Below are positions 1 to 8,116 of a stretch of DNA of 64,000 nt, piece by piece. The stretch comes from JAPLKB01 sp964429485. Lineage in GTDB: Bacteria; Desulfobacterota; Syntrophorhabdia; Syntrophorhabdales; Syntrophorhabdaceae. The notes beneath the pieces were generated by a model that ran no database searches, had not been told where the DNA came from, and saw nothing but the letters and a program-made list of their open reading frames with translations. Made by a program: the position numbers and the translations under genes. Within the stretch, counting starts at the first letter, position 1. Each line of letters begins with the position of its first letter. The stretch is from NCBI GenBank assembly GCA_964429485.1, contig CAYSBW010000002.1:1-64000 (forward strand), given 5' to 3'.

Positions 1-505
1 TATCGTTTGTCTGAGAGATCATGTTTTGTCCATAGTTTGTATTCCTCCTCCCACTGTCTTTTGAGACGGACTATTGTATTGGCTGAAAGCCCTTTTGCAT
101 TTTCTCCCAGGATAGCAGATAGCGCTTCAGTGAAATCACCTGTTGATATTCCTTTCAGATACAATGTCGGGATAAGGTTATCAAGTGAGGGAATACGACG
201 GAGATAACGGGGAAGGATGGCACTTTTAAAAGATTCCTTGTTTTCCCGTTTATCTCTGATCCTGGGCTGTTTTACCGGTAATGGTCCAATACCGGTAAGA
301 ATAGAACTTTCAGGAAGAAAACCGTTACGGACAATCATGCGTCTGCCGTTTTCATCTCTTATTCCTGAAAACATGGTGATATACTCTGCCACTTCATTTT
401 CAATAGCAGCCTGCAATAATTTTCTGGCCCCTTCTTTAATTATTTGTTCCAGTATTGACTCTTCTTTTCTTGCTTTTTTGTCCCAATGGGTTCATCATTC
501 TTCAT
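1..505 (-). pseudogene. IS256-family transposase, N-terminal part, frameshifted and cut by window edge
   Basis: Read on the minus strand, the stretch below about 480 encodes the N-terminal half of a mutator (IS256) transposase. Recognisable words are TGIGPLPVKQPRIRDK, the LYLKGISTGDFTEAL motif and GLSANTIVRLK. The protein is open at base 1, so the DDE catalytic core lies outside the window. A good start (ATG at 505, GGGAGG about 8 nt upstream) is in a different frame: it runs for 21 codons and stops near 440. The two frames join at an A6G run (474-479 plus 473) through a -1 shift. Either one base was lost or gained in the A run and the gene is dead, or the A-AAA-AAG heptamer works as a slippery site. 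IS256 members normally use a single frame, so damage is the likelier reading. Confidence 0.75.
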
Positions 506-793
506 AAGATATATCCTCCCCTTCACCCCTCTGACAAGGGGTTCTGATAATAGTTTTGATATAAAAGGATACGTCTTTTTTATTGTCATACACAAGATTT
601 GATTATGGCTCGAGGGGTTTTTGCACTGCAGCTGTTCTTCTTGATCCTGGAAGAACAGAAAAACTACTGGGGGAAACCGGTAAAGGGAATCCATAGACAA
701 AAGAACAATAAATGATTGCGCTACCTGCCAATTCATATCTGAGAAGAAAAATCTCGTTCTCATCGGAAACCCCGGTACAGGAAAAACCCATCT

Positions 794-898
794 CTCAATC
801 AGTATAGGGATATAAGGTGCTTTTTACCTCGAGTCTCAAAAAGATAGCCTTTGCTTTGACTGTACTCAATCAGTATAGGGATATAAGGTGCTTTTTAC
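794..898 (+). repeat. 34-bp direct repeat inside istB remnant
   Basis: The same 34 bases occur at 794-827 and 865-898, a period of 71 bp. The repeat sits just after the Walker A coding part of the istB remnant and introduces stop codons. It looks like a local tandem duplication that inactivated the gene, or an assembly artefact. Confidence 0.85.
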
Positions 899-1171
899 TT
901 CAGTTAACGAACTGCTTCAGAATCTGCACTTCTCCAAGGCGGATAACAGTTTTTATCAGAATCTCTCCTATTATCTTTCTTTTGACCTTCTTATCCTCGA
1001 TGAACCAGGATTTAAAAAACTACCCAATTACAGTGCTGATGACTTCTTTGAGATAATATCAAAAAGATATGAAAAAGGCTCAATGATAATTACATCCAAT
1101 AAAAGCTTTGAACAATGGGGAGATATATTTGCCGATATGACCCTCTCCTCTGCAATCATAGACAGGGTAAT

Positions 1172-1211
1172 GCATCTTTGTACGTTTATCATGATAAACG
1201 TACAAAGATGC
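1172..1211. repeat. Perfect 40-bp palindrome
   Basis: Bases 1172-1191 are followed directly by their exact reverse complement at 1192-1211 with no spacer (arms begin GCATCTTTGTACG). It lies in the C-terminal coding part of the istB remnant. No T-run follows on the plus strand, so it is not an ordinary terminator. It may be a rearrangement scar or an assembly fold-back. Confidence 0.85.
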
Positions 1212-1480
1212 AGGACAAAAAACTTAAAGAAAGGAGGGGATAATATTACTGAATAATTTTTTGGCTCAGGTATGGAATTTTTCTTGACTTTGAGGGGGGA
1301 TCTTAGACAGATTGCTACATCATTGTTATCCCTTCTTCATTCAGGGTAAAAGTTATAGATTAAAAGAGATGATGGGTAAAAAGAAGGAATAATAAAAATG
1401 AAAGGATTAAAAGATAAGGGTTTATGAAAACAATGGGTGGACTAAAATTGGTGAAAAAAGTGGATCAGTTTTGATGATAA

Positions 1481-1850
1481 TTGACACCGGAGAGTTCCCC
1501 CGTATTTGCTGATAAGGGCTATGCCAGCGAAAAGAATGGAATTACCATGACAAACAAAAGACTCAAAGACAGCATTATGGAAAAGGCATCAAGAAATAAA
1601 CCTCTCACCGATCTTCAAAAATCTTTCAATAAACTCATCAGTTCTGTTAAGGTATAAAATTGAAAGAACCATAGGGACACTGAAACGGGGATACTGTTTC
1701 TCCCGTACGGGATACATTGGACTGAAGAAAGGAAACATGGAGTTCAAGCTAAATTCTATGGTGTTTAATCTGAAAAAAGCAACGGCAATGATAGAGTGCG
1801 GAACGAGGACCGCAAAGACTCCCCCAAAAGAAGCCGAATACGTAGTGTAA
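1481..1850 (+). pseudogene. IS5-family transposase, C-terminal remnant with frameshift
   Basis: The translation from about 1490 shows the C-terminal signature of IS5-type DDE transposases: VFADKGYASEKN, then NKPLTDLQKSFNKLIS, then YKIERTIGTLKRGY and a tail NSMVFNLKKATAMIE. The frame changes near 1650 between LISSV and YKIERT, and a stop (TAA at 1478) lies just upstream, so only a broken 3' end remains. The first catalytic aspartates are missing. Bases 1257-1480 between this and the istB remnant show no recognisable coding sequence. The remnant belongs to the same degenerate insertion-sequence zone as the two preceding ones. Confidence 0.75.
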
Positions 1851-2049
1851 GGTCGAAAGTGTAGGCTAAAAAATCTACTGTCCCATAAAACACAAAAGCC
1901 ATAAAAAATGGTTAATAAAGATGCCAGAACCAGGAAGACAGGATTATGCAAGGGTCTTAAGGTTTAATTAGGCAGTTGTCGAGGCTAAAATTGCTGCATC
2001 AAGGGAAATGAAAACCCAAAAAATTACTGTGAAAACATGAAAAACAAAA

Positions 2050-2096
2050 AGAAGAAATTATGTGTAGCTCTTACTTCTTCATACATAATTTCTTTT
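2050..2096. repeat. AT-rich hairpin behind the IS zone
   Basis: GAAATTATGT at 2054-2063 pairs with ACATAATTTC at 2083-2092, extended by A-T pairs and one wobble pair, with a 19-nt loop. A short T-run (2093-2096) follows on the plus strand, so it could end transcripts coming from the IS remnants. The stem is AT-rich and weak. The rest of 1851-2149 shows no gene. Confidence 0.35.
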
Positions 2097-2149
2097 AATC
2101 TAAAGAGTTATGCTCTATAGAAATTAATTTCAATAAAAAAAAGTCCAAT

Positions 2150-2194
2150 GTAATTACCATTATTATTTACAAAAAGGTCTTATTTGTTTATATT
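2150..2194 (+). promoter_or_regulatory. Promoter and probable operator of the Fur/PerR-like gene
   Basis: TTTACA (2166-2171), 17 bp, TATATT (2189-2194) is a good sigma-70 promoter. Its predicted start point is only about 5 nt before the ATG at 2206, so the mRNA would be almost leaderless, and indeed no Shine-Dalgarno is seen. An imperfect palindrome (2150-2170, GTAA...TTAC ends) overlaps the -35. The word ATTACCATTATTATT at 2153-2167 matches 13 of 15 positions with a word over the -10 of the superoxide reductase operon. Autoregulation by the adjacent regulator is inferred. Confidence 0.5.
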
Positions 2195-2205
2195 GAATGT
2201 AATCT

Positions 2206-2637
2206 ATGATAGATGAAAATGTAAACATCCTGAAAGAAATCGGGTTGAAAGTAACACCACAGCGCCAGGCAATACTAAGGTTACTTGACGGGAATGTGAG
2301 TCATCCATCTGCTGATAGTATCCACCTTGAGGTTCTTAAGGAATATCCGGCTATGTCTTTTGCCACAGTTTATAATATTCTTGCAAAACTTGCGAAAGTC
2401 GGAAAAATCCAGGAGCTTGATATTGATCCCAATAAAAAGAGGTTTGATCCATGTACAATACCTCATTCTCACTTTTATTGCAGATCTTGTGGAAATGTTT
2501 TTGATCTTGTCTGCGATGCTCTTTGCCTTGATTCTGTTTATAAATTGAGAGCTTTTGGGGGACATCAGATTGAATCAATACAATTGAATTTCAAAGGACT
2601 GTGTAAAGATTGTATTTCAAAGCAACAAGATGTGTAA
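2206..2637 (+). CDS. Fur/PerR-family metal-dependent repressor
   Basis: A 143-residue Fur-superfamily regulator. Residues about 10-80 form the winged helix (LKVTPQRQAILRLL, then HPSADSIH and SFATVYNILAKL). The C-terminal dimerisation domain has the structural zinc cysteines CRSC (about 93-96) and CKDC (about 134-137), plus the metal-site histidines around PHSHFYC. Followed by rubrerythrin, this context and the sequence fit the peroxide-sensing PerR branch better than iron-sensing Fur, but the call rests on context. The mRNA is probably nearly leaderless. A likely operator lies over its own promoter, and a similar word lies in the superoxide reductase promoter, which suggests one peroxide/superoxide regulon. 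Confidence 0.85.
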   Translation: MIDENVNILKEIGLKVTPQRQAILRLLDGNVSHPSADSIHLEVLKEYPAMSFATVYNILAKLAKVGKIQELDIDPNKKRFDPCTIPHSHFYCRSCGNVFDLVCDALCLDSVYKLRAFGGHQIESIQLNFKGLCKDCISKQQDV

Positions 2638-2670
2638 CCCATTGATTACAGCATTATTTATAAGAATTTA

Positions 2671-2699
2671 TTGAATTTAATTATTTCTAAAAATATTAC
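2671..2699 (+). promoter_or_regulatory. Putative promoter of rubrerythrin gene
   Basis: TTGAAT (2671-2676), 17 bp, TATTAC (2694-2699), about 75 nt before the rubrerythrin ATG. AT-rich partial repeats around 2655-2690 could hold a regulator site, but no clear operator is seen. Confidence 0.4.
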
Positions 2700-2773
2700 C
2701 GGGAACAGATACTGAATAGTTTTCACTAATTGGAAAAAACCGGAATTAGACAAATTAAAAGGGTGAAAAATTT

Positions 2774-3271
2774 ATGACAAAGACTGAACAATTTTTAATG
2801 GAAGCTTTTGCTGGAGAGTCTCAGGCCAACAGAAAATATCTTGCCTTTGCTGCCAAAGCAGATCAGGAAGGGTTCACTCAAGCGGCACGCCTTTTCCGGG
2901 CAGCTGCAGAGGCTGAAACAGTCCATGCGCATGCTCATCTGAGAGCATTAAATGGAATTCGCTCTACGAAAGAAAATATTGAAGAGGCTATCACAGGAGA
3001 AACCCATGAATTCAGAGAAATGTATCCGGAGATGATAGAAACAGCCAGATCAGAAAAACAAAAGGCTGCAGAGCGCAGTTTTGATTTTGCAAATTCGGTT
3101 GAGAAGATCCATGCACAACTGTATCAGACCCTTCTTGATGAACTTGGAAAAAAAGAGGACAATTATCCCTACTATGTTTGTACTGTCTGTGGGATGACTG
3201 TGGAAAAGGAGGCACCCGGAACATGCCCTGTCTGTGGAGCTAAGGGGTTTGCTTTTAAGAAGGTTGATTGA
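2774..3271 (+). CDS. rbr: Rubrerythrin
   Basis: A 165-residue cytoplasmic non-haem iron protein that reduces hydrogen peroxide in anaerobes. Residues 1-125 form the four-helix diiron domain (EAFAGESQANRKY, then AAAEAETVHAHAHL, EAITGETHEFREMYPEM and NSVEKIHAQLY). The C-terminus is a rubredoxin-like FeS4 domain with CTVC at about 138-141 and CPVC at about 153-156. The starts AUG with GGGTG nearby. It follows the Fur/PerR-like gene and may be under its control. A second rubrerythrin of a different subtype is at 8117-8689, so the two are not recent duplicates. Confidence 0.95.
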   Translation: MTKTEQFLMEAFAGESQANRKYLAFAAKADQEGFTQAARLFRAAAEAETVHAHAHLRALNGIRSTKENIEEAITGETHEFREMYPEMIETARSEKQKAAERSFDFANSVEKIHAQLYQTLLDELGKKEDNYPYYVCTVCGMTVEKEAPGTCPVCGAKGFAFKKVD

Positions 3272-3428
3272 AGAAGAAAAATATTTCCATAAGAAAGTAT
3301 ATAACAATTTTGTGATAGGATAAAACATAGATTTAGAAAATTATATTAGTATCCTGAAATTTTTGAAAATATTTTAGAAGTTTAGTCTCTTTTAAAAGAC
3401 TAACAAAAAAGTGCATTAAATAGTGGTG

Positions 3429-4049
3429 TTATCTGGAAAGCTGAATAATTTTGTAAGCACCTTTTCCAACAAGGACAAAAATAATAGTACCAACAATCAA
3501 ATCAGGCAGCTTTGACATTGTAAGATACACAGCCAGACCTGCCAGAATAACACCAATGTTGACAATAATGTCGTTGGAAGTAAAAATTATAACAGCTTGC
3601 ATATGAGGTTCTTTACTCCCTGGCTTCTGAAGCAGATACAGGCAGATCGTATTACCTGTAAGGGCAAGAAGAGAAATTATTATCATCAGGTAAGATTCCG
3701 GCATTACTCCATATTCTGCAAAACGTCTGATTGTTTCTGTAAATCCCAAAAGAGCAAGGGTAAGCTGTAAGTATCCTGCTACACCGGCAATCCTTTTTTT
3801 TCTTGAGATTGTTCCGCCTACGGCAAAGAGGGACAACCCGTAAACGATGCTGTCTGCCAGCATGTCGAGGCTATCGGCAATAAGACCCATTGAATTGGCA
3901 ATAAAACCAGCAAGAATCTCAAGAGCAAAAAAGAAGAAATTGATGATAAGAACCGGCCATAAAACAAGTTTTCCCTGACCGTCAATTTTTTCCGTGTCAA
4001 TCACATCAACTGCTTCAGACAAAACAAATCTGGTATCAAGTTGAAGGTT
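3429..4049 (-). CDS. Cation transporter-like membrane protein (CDF family), 5' end in assembly gap
   Basis: At least 200 residues of a short cation-efflux-type membrane protein. It has about six hydrophobic segments. The motif NSMGLIADSLDMLADSIVYG near the N-terminus resembles the metal-binding DxxxD helix of cation diffusion facilitators; a second polar site in TM5 (SNDIIVNIG) is present. The usual C-terminal cytoplasmic domain is absent, as in the short CDF-like group. A TTG at 4022 could serve as start, but the frame stays open to the N run at 4050, so the true start may lie in the gap. The transported metal cannot be inferred. Confidence 0.75.
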   Translation of the reverse strand, partial: NLQLDTRFVLSEAVDVIDTEKIDGQGKLVLWPVLIINFFFFALEILAGFIANSMGLIADSLDMLADSIVYGLSLFAVGGTISRKKRIAGVAGYLQLTLALLGFTETIRRFAEYGVMPESYLMIIISLLALTGNTICLYLLQKPGSKEPHMQAVIIFTSNDIIVNIGVILAGLAVYLTMSKLPDLIVGTIIFVLVGKGAYKIIQLSR

Positions 4050-4149
4050 NNNNNNNNNNNNNNNNNNNNNNNNNNNNNNNNNNNNNNNNNNNNNNNNNNN
4101 NNNNNNNNNNNNNNNNNNNNNNNNNNNNNNNNNNNNNNNNNNNNNNNNN
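4050..4149. other. Assembly gap (100 N)
   Basis: Exactly 100 unspecified bases, the conventional size for a scaffold gap of unknown length. Distances and gene order across it should not be trusted. The 116 bases between the gap and the next gene (4150-4265) show no gene. Confidence 0.98.
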
Positions 4150-4265
4150 TTTTTGATATGTTAAATATTGTCTTTTTCACAACATATACACCAATTTTGT
4201 TTGTTTCCCCTATGTTTATTGCATGACGCTTGTTTACACTGCTTTTGCTTAAAACGGATTATATG

Positions 4266-5831
4266 CTATGGAACATTAATTATCCTACCTTCTGTAGTTG
4301 GTGATATTTTTTTATATGACTTGATGTAGTCAATAACTACGTCTCTGATCCATGTGCCGGGATCGTTATAAACAATATTTTTGCCTGTTATTATTTCTCC
4401 ACTTTCCGAGTAGTTGCTTGCTCCATTTATGGTTTTTTTAAAAATGTCATATCCATCACCTCCGGCTGCAAGAAAATCATTTGTAGCAACAGTATAGACT
4501 GTATCAGGATCAAGATGCTTTCCTGCAATTAAGATATTCTTGACTTCAGGTGGATTATCCCCGGAGTTAGAATAACTGAAAGTAATTCCTGAAATCTGTG
4601 GGAATTTTCCTTTACCTTCTTTTATTCCTGATATGGCAGATTCAAGGGTTTCCCGGATCTGTTTTCCTGTAAGGCTAAAGGCAATAATGTAATTATCAAA
4701 AGGCAGTGCATTATATATGTCATTGAGCTTGATTCTTCCTTTATTGATACTTGTCCTTATTGAACCTCCGTTGATAATTGCTATTTCTGTACCGGCTCTG
4801 TGTTTTATAATATCAGCTATGAGATTGCCGAAGTTTGTTTCAGCTTTTCTTGTATTTTTTCCGTCAAGATCAAATTCTGTTTCGCCTATGTATTCCTGAA
4901 GAATTCCATCAATTTCTTTCCGGTATTTTTCAATAATTGATTCAACTGCCATATCTTTATCGAGCAGGGATTGTTTTAATTCAATAAGCTTACCGTTAAT
5001 TCCTGTAATCCTGCCATCTGCAATCGTGATGTCCAGTACCCCCAAGGCTTTTGCATATGCCCATGCCTGAACAATCACGGTGTTCCCAACTAAAGTAGGT
5101 TTTTCAAGTTTTGTGTGTGAGTGGCCTCCAACTATTATGTCAATGCCCTTTACTTTTTCTGCAAGTGCAAGATCCTGATAATAACCTATGTGCGTCAGTG
5201 CAATGATGAGGTCAACCTTATTGCGGAGTTCTTTGACGTATTTATCTGCTGTGCTGATCTGAGGGAGAAATTTGAGACCAATCACATTTTTTGGATGTGT
5301 TATTGTGGGCATTTCTTCTGTTGTTATTCCGATGATTCCTATTTTCAACCCTTTCAATTCCCTTATTATGTAAGGTTTAATTAGAAGAGTTTCTGCCCAT
5401 TCAGCAGATTCATTGTTTATTTCAATATTTGCACATATCAAAGGGAAAATAGCCTCTTCAATCCTTTGCTTAAGTATTTTCTGACCAAAATCAAATTCGT
5501 GGTTTCCCAACACCATGGCATCAAATTCCATATAATTCATAAGTTCAATGACGGATTTTCCCTTGAAGAGATTGGCCCAGTTGTTTCCCTGAATCATGTC
5601 ACCAGCAGCGAAAAGAAGTGATGGTTTTTCTTTGCGTAATTTTTCTATCAGCCATGAGAGAGATGCAGCGCCACCGTTGTGTTCTTTTGAACCGTAGGGC
5701 TTGTAGCTTTCAGTAAAACCATGCAGATCATTTAAATATAGAATTCGGATGTTTTCTGTTTTGCCATGTAGAGGTGAGTTGAATAGAAGAATTGAAAGCA
5801 GACAGAAAAAGATGAGAAGAGGCTTTTTCAT
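4266..5831 (-). CDS. Exported 5'-nucleotidase / UshA-like metallophosphatase
   Basis: A 521-residue secreted nucleotidase that would release phosphate or nucleosides from nucleotides in the periplasm. Residues 1-23 are a signal peptide. The metallophosphatase domain follows, with LNDLHGF (D35, H37), GDMIQGN, GNHEFDFG, THIGY and GGHSHTK as metal ligands. The C-terminal 5'-nucleotidase domain shows NGGSIRT, the substrate-site region LPFDN and TNDFLAAGGDGYDIF. It lies 5 bp downstream of the aminotransferase-like gene and is probably cotranscribed. The natural substrate is not evident. Confidence 0.9.
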   Translation of the reverse strand: MKKPLLIFFCLLSILLFNSPLHGKTENIRILYLNDLHGFTESYKPYGSKEHNGGAASLSWLIEKLRKEKPSLLFAAGDMIQGNNWANLFKGKSVIELMNYMEFDAMVLGNHEFDFGQKILKQRIEEAIFPLICANIEINNESAEWAETLLIKPYIIRELKGLKIGIIGITTEEMPTITHPKNVIGLKFLPQISTADKYVKELRNKVDLIIALTHIGYYQDLALAEKVKGIDIIVGGHSHTKLEKPTLVGNTVIVQAWAYAKALGVLDITIADGRITGINGKLIELKQSLLDKDMAVESIIEKYRKEIDGILQEYIGETEFDLDGKNTRKAETNFGNLIADIIKHRAGTEIAIINGGSIRTSINKGRIKLNDIYNALPFDNYIIAFSLTGKQIRETLESAISGIKEGKGKFPQISGITFSYSNSGDNPPEVKNILIAGKHLDPDTVYTVATNDFLAAGGDGYDIFKKTINGASNYSESGEIITGKNIVYNDPGTWIRDVVIDYIKSYKKISPTTEGRIINVP

Positions 5832-5836
5832 TCTAT

Positions 5837-6904
5837 CTATACTTTTTCCAATTCTTTGATGCTTCGGCTTACTGTATATTTTAGTGTTTTTATGAAACGT
5901 GCATTATATTTGTGATTTTTAACAGGTACCCGTATATATAAATTCTTTTGATTATCTGTATATATATCTATCAGAATATTCTTTTCCATTAGAAGATTTT
6001 TCAGATCTTTCAGAGGTTGATTGATTTTCAAAAGCAAAAAGTTGCAGGTAGTGTCAAAAACATCTAAGCAATTGATCTTCGAAGCTTTTTCCTTAATAAA
6101 TTGCTTTTCCTTATTAATGAAATTTTTTGTTCTTTCTCGATATCCTTTGTCCTTTAATGAAGCAAGGGCTGCCAAATATGCCAGTGTGTTAACTTGAGGT
6201 AACTTTATATTATAATCTATTTCTTTGATTAATTCTTTTGAAGCCATTCCGTAGGCAAGAGGCAATCCCTGAAGAGCATGGAAGACCGAAAAGGTTCTTA
6301 ATATAATAGTTTTTGGCGATTCCATAAAAGATTGACTTGACAAATCAGAGTCTATAAATTCGATGTATGTTTCATCTATTACAAATAATTTATCCTGCCT
6401 TTCTGCTTCTCTTATCAAACTTTCAAGGTTTTCCTCTGATAAATACTCTCCGGTTACATCATTTGGGTTTGGCAGTACCACCATATCAACATTCCGAATG
6501 CAATTAATTGTTTTTTCTATATCTATTTTAAAGGAGTTATTTTCTGTTGCTGGAACCGTGATGATATCAACAAAAGAGTACTTATGAAAGATTTTTTCGT
6601 AAGCAACTGAAACAGGTGAGCATAACAGGACTGTTTTAGGCATAAATATTTGTAATATTACATGGAGAAGATGAGAAATATCATGTCCGAATGTAATGTT
6701 ATCACTATCTATGCCTTCTTTTTTACATATGTGATTTGTCAGGCGTCGGATCTTTTCATCAGGGGGATATGAGAGTTCTTTTACTCCTTTTCTTATGGCG
6801 TTTTTTGCCTTGTTTGATAGGCCCAAGGGGTTTGCCGTGGATGCAAAATCCATTATCTGTTTTAGATTGCATCTTTTTATTTCTGCAAAATCATGAATAT
6901 TCAT
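5837..6904 (-). CDS. Aminotransferase-fold (HisC/CobD-like) protein lacking the PLP lysine
   Basis: A 355-residue protein of the class I/II aminotransferase fold, closest in pattern to histidinol-phosphate aminotransferase and threonine-phosphate decarboxylase. Landmarks: TANPLG at the N-terminus, LPNPNDVTGEYLS (family NPNNPTG), the cofactor-ring aspartate and tyrosine in VIDETYIEF, and the carboxylate-binding arginine in YIRVPV. In the family the Schiff-base lysine sits in SFSK; here the segment reads RTFSVFHALQG, with Val207 (codon 6286-6284) in that place. No lysine is nearby. The protein is otherwise intact and in frame, so it is probably a non-catalytic or altered-function homologue rather than decay. 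It is paired with the exported nucleotidase. Confidence 0.75.
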   Translation of the reverse strand: MNIHDFAEIKRCNLKQIMDFASTANPLGLSNKAKNAIRKGVKELSYPPDEKIRRLTNHICKKEGIDSDNITFGHDISHLLHVILQIFMPKTVLLCSPVSVAYEKIFHKYSFVDIITVPATENNSFKIDIEKTINCIRNVDMVVLPNPNDVTGEYLSEENLESLIREAERQDKLFVIDETYIEFIDSDLSSQSFMESPKTIILRTFSVFHALQGLPLAYGMASKELIKEIDYNIKLPQVNTLAYLAALASLKDKGYRERTKNFINKEKQFIKEKASKINCLDVFDTTCNFLLLKINQPLKDLKNLLMEKNILIDIYTDNQKNLYIRVPVKNHKYNARFIKTLKYTVSRSIKELEKV

Positions 6905-6952
6905 TAATTTTATTCAATTAATTTTAAGTGTATGGAAAAGGATTTTTTAACT

Positions 6953-7420
6953 CTATTGCTTTTTTTCAATAAAATTGAGTGCATTTTCTGCTAACATTTT
7001 AGTAACAGAATCTTTTGATTCACTCTGTACTTCTTTATACATTTTTTTTGAATCTTCCATTTTACCTTTAATGTAATATATCTTTCCGAGATATAGCTTT
7101 GCTACAATACCTGTCTTATTCTTTTTTTCACTCAATACCTTGTTCATAGTATCTTCAGCTTTTTTTAATGCTGTTCCATCCCCTGTATTGTTGAATTCCA
7201 TAAAACTTTGAATACCCTGGGAAAGCATATACTGCAACTTGTCAGCCTGATTTTTTGCGTGTACAGTGTACACAATAATACCGACACAGATTGCTAAAAT
7301 AACAGCTGATCCGGCAATGCATAATTTCAGATTATCTTTTACCCATTGAATTGTGAAAGCAGAAATTCTGATGACAATATCCGGTTTTTTTATATCCTCT
7401 TTAATCTTTTTTTTTGCCAT
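6953..7420 (-). CDS. Membrane-anchored TPR-like protein (YfgM-like)
   Basis: 155 residues. A basic N-terminus (MAKKKIKEDIKK) is followed by one transmembrane helix (about residues 33-54, CIAGSAVILAICVGIIVYTV). A C-terminal helical-repeat region of TPR type includes AKLYLGKIYYIKGKMEDSKKMY. The topology matches YfgM/tetratricopeptide anchors that sit in the inner membrane with the repeats in the periplasm. No enzymatic motif is seen. Upstream of the aminotransferase-like gene on the same strand with 48 bp between, it may head that operon. Confidence 0.6.
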   Translation of the reverse strand: MAKKKIKEDIKKPDIVIRISAFTIQWVKDNLKLCIAGSAVILAICVGIIVYTVHAKNQADKLQYMLSQGIQSFMEFNNTGDGTALKKAEDTMNKVLSEKKNKTGIVAKLYLGKIYYIKGKMEDSKKMYKEVQSESKDSVTKMLAENALNFIEKKQ

Positions 7421-7505
7421 GTTTGGTATTTCAACATAATAAGGTTTGGCCTGTCAATATTTAAACCGGGTTTTACCAAAAATTAACGACGACCCCTTGT
7501 TTTTG

Positions 7506-7973
7506 TCAATCTTTGTCAAGGGTTTTTAATACTTTGGGTATTGTATCAGCTGGACTTATTTTATAGAAAGCTTCCAGAATATAACCTTTTTCATCAATTA
7601 TGAAGGCTGACCGGACAATCCCCTGAGATTTTTTTCCATACATGGTTTTTTCTCCCCATGCTCCGTACACTTTAGCAACAATATGATCTGGATCTGACAG
7701 AAGATCAAATCTTAATTCATATTTTTCTGCAAACTTTTTTTGTGCTGAAGGTGTGTCAGGGCTGATTCCTACGGATGTAACATTCAATTCAATGAGGCGC
7801 TTCCCGGCGTCTCTTACGCTAATAGCCTGTGTGGTTCAGCCTGAAGTTCCTGCCCTGGGATAAAAGAATAAGAGAATTTTTTTTCCTGAAAAGTCTGAAA
7901 GGCTTATGTTTGCGTTGTTTTGATTTAAAAGTGTGAAAAACGGGGCTTTATCGCCTGCATTAAGTTTTGTCAT
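7506..7973 (-). CDS. Selenocysteine-containing peroxiredoxin (BCP/PrxQ type)
   Basis: 155 residues if the in-frame TGA at 7838-7836 is read as selenocysteine. Upstream of it: ATG at 7973 with AGGGAG seven bases before, then a BCP N-terminus (GDKAPFFTLLNQ, LSDFSGKK, LLFFYPRAG). The active site reads TSG-U46-TTQA where the family has TPGCTxEA. Downstream the same frame continues VRDAGKRL, VGISPDTP, FDLLSDPDH, VYGAWGEK to a TGA at 7508-7506. No cysteine is present, so it is a one-selenocysteine type. A weak hairpin (7795-7828) begins 7 nt behind the UGA, where a bacterial SECIS belongs. It is last in the superoxide reductase-rubrerythrin operon. A plain nonsense mutation is unlikely because both sides are conserved. 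Confidence 0.85.
7795..7828 (-). promoter_or_regulatory. Candidate bacterial SECIS hairpin
   Basis: Read on the minus strand directly behind the UGA: AGGC/GCCT outer stem, an unpaired region, then GCGT/ACGC with loop AAGAG. Position suits SelB-dependent recoding, but the fold is weak and was judged by eye. Confidence 0.35.
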
Positions 7974-8116
7974 CAGTCTTCTCCCTGTAATTTATAATTT
8001 CGTATATTTGCCATTAAAGAGTTCGCAGCTTTTCTTTTTTAAAAGTCAAAATGATTCAGGAAACAGAATAATGTCTCATATAGCCTGTCATTCTATTCCC
8101 TGAACCATTGTTATCT

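Larger units (their letters stand above)
744..1256 (+). pseudogene. IstB-like IS21 helper ATPase, broken
   Basis: Two pieces of an IS21 transposition helper ATPase are visible. The first (about 744-812) contains Walker A, NLVLIGNPGTGKTHL, and ends at a TAA at 813. The second (about 888-1256) contains the Walker B region LLILDEPGFKKL and the IstB signature SMIITSNKSFEQW..GDIFADM, then a C-terminal tail. Between them lies a 71-bp segment bounded by a 34-bp direct repeat, and this duplication destroys the frame. The C-terminal tail contains a perfect 40-bp palindrome. No intact IstA partner is seen. The gene cannot give a functional ATPase as written. Confidence 0.8.

Noticed and set aside
3382..3403. 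Inverted repeat TTAGTCT...AGACTAA between rubrerythrin and the cation transporter gene
   Set aside because: Short stem and no T-run on either strand; too weak to call a terminator.
4041..4226. Reading frame running through the N gap
   Set aside because: More than half of it is undetermined sequence and the rest shows no family resemblance.
7506..7787. Short peroxiredoxin reading from the ATG at 7787
   Set aside because: It would omit the thioredoxin-fold N-terminus and the active site, which are encoded upstream in the same frame across the UGA with a good start.
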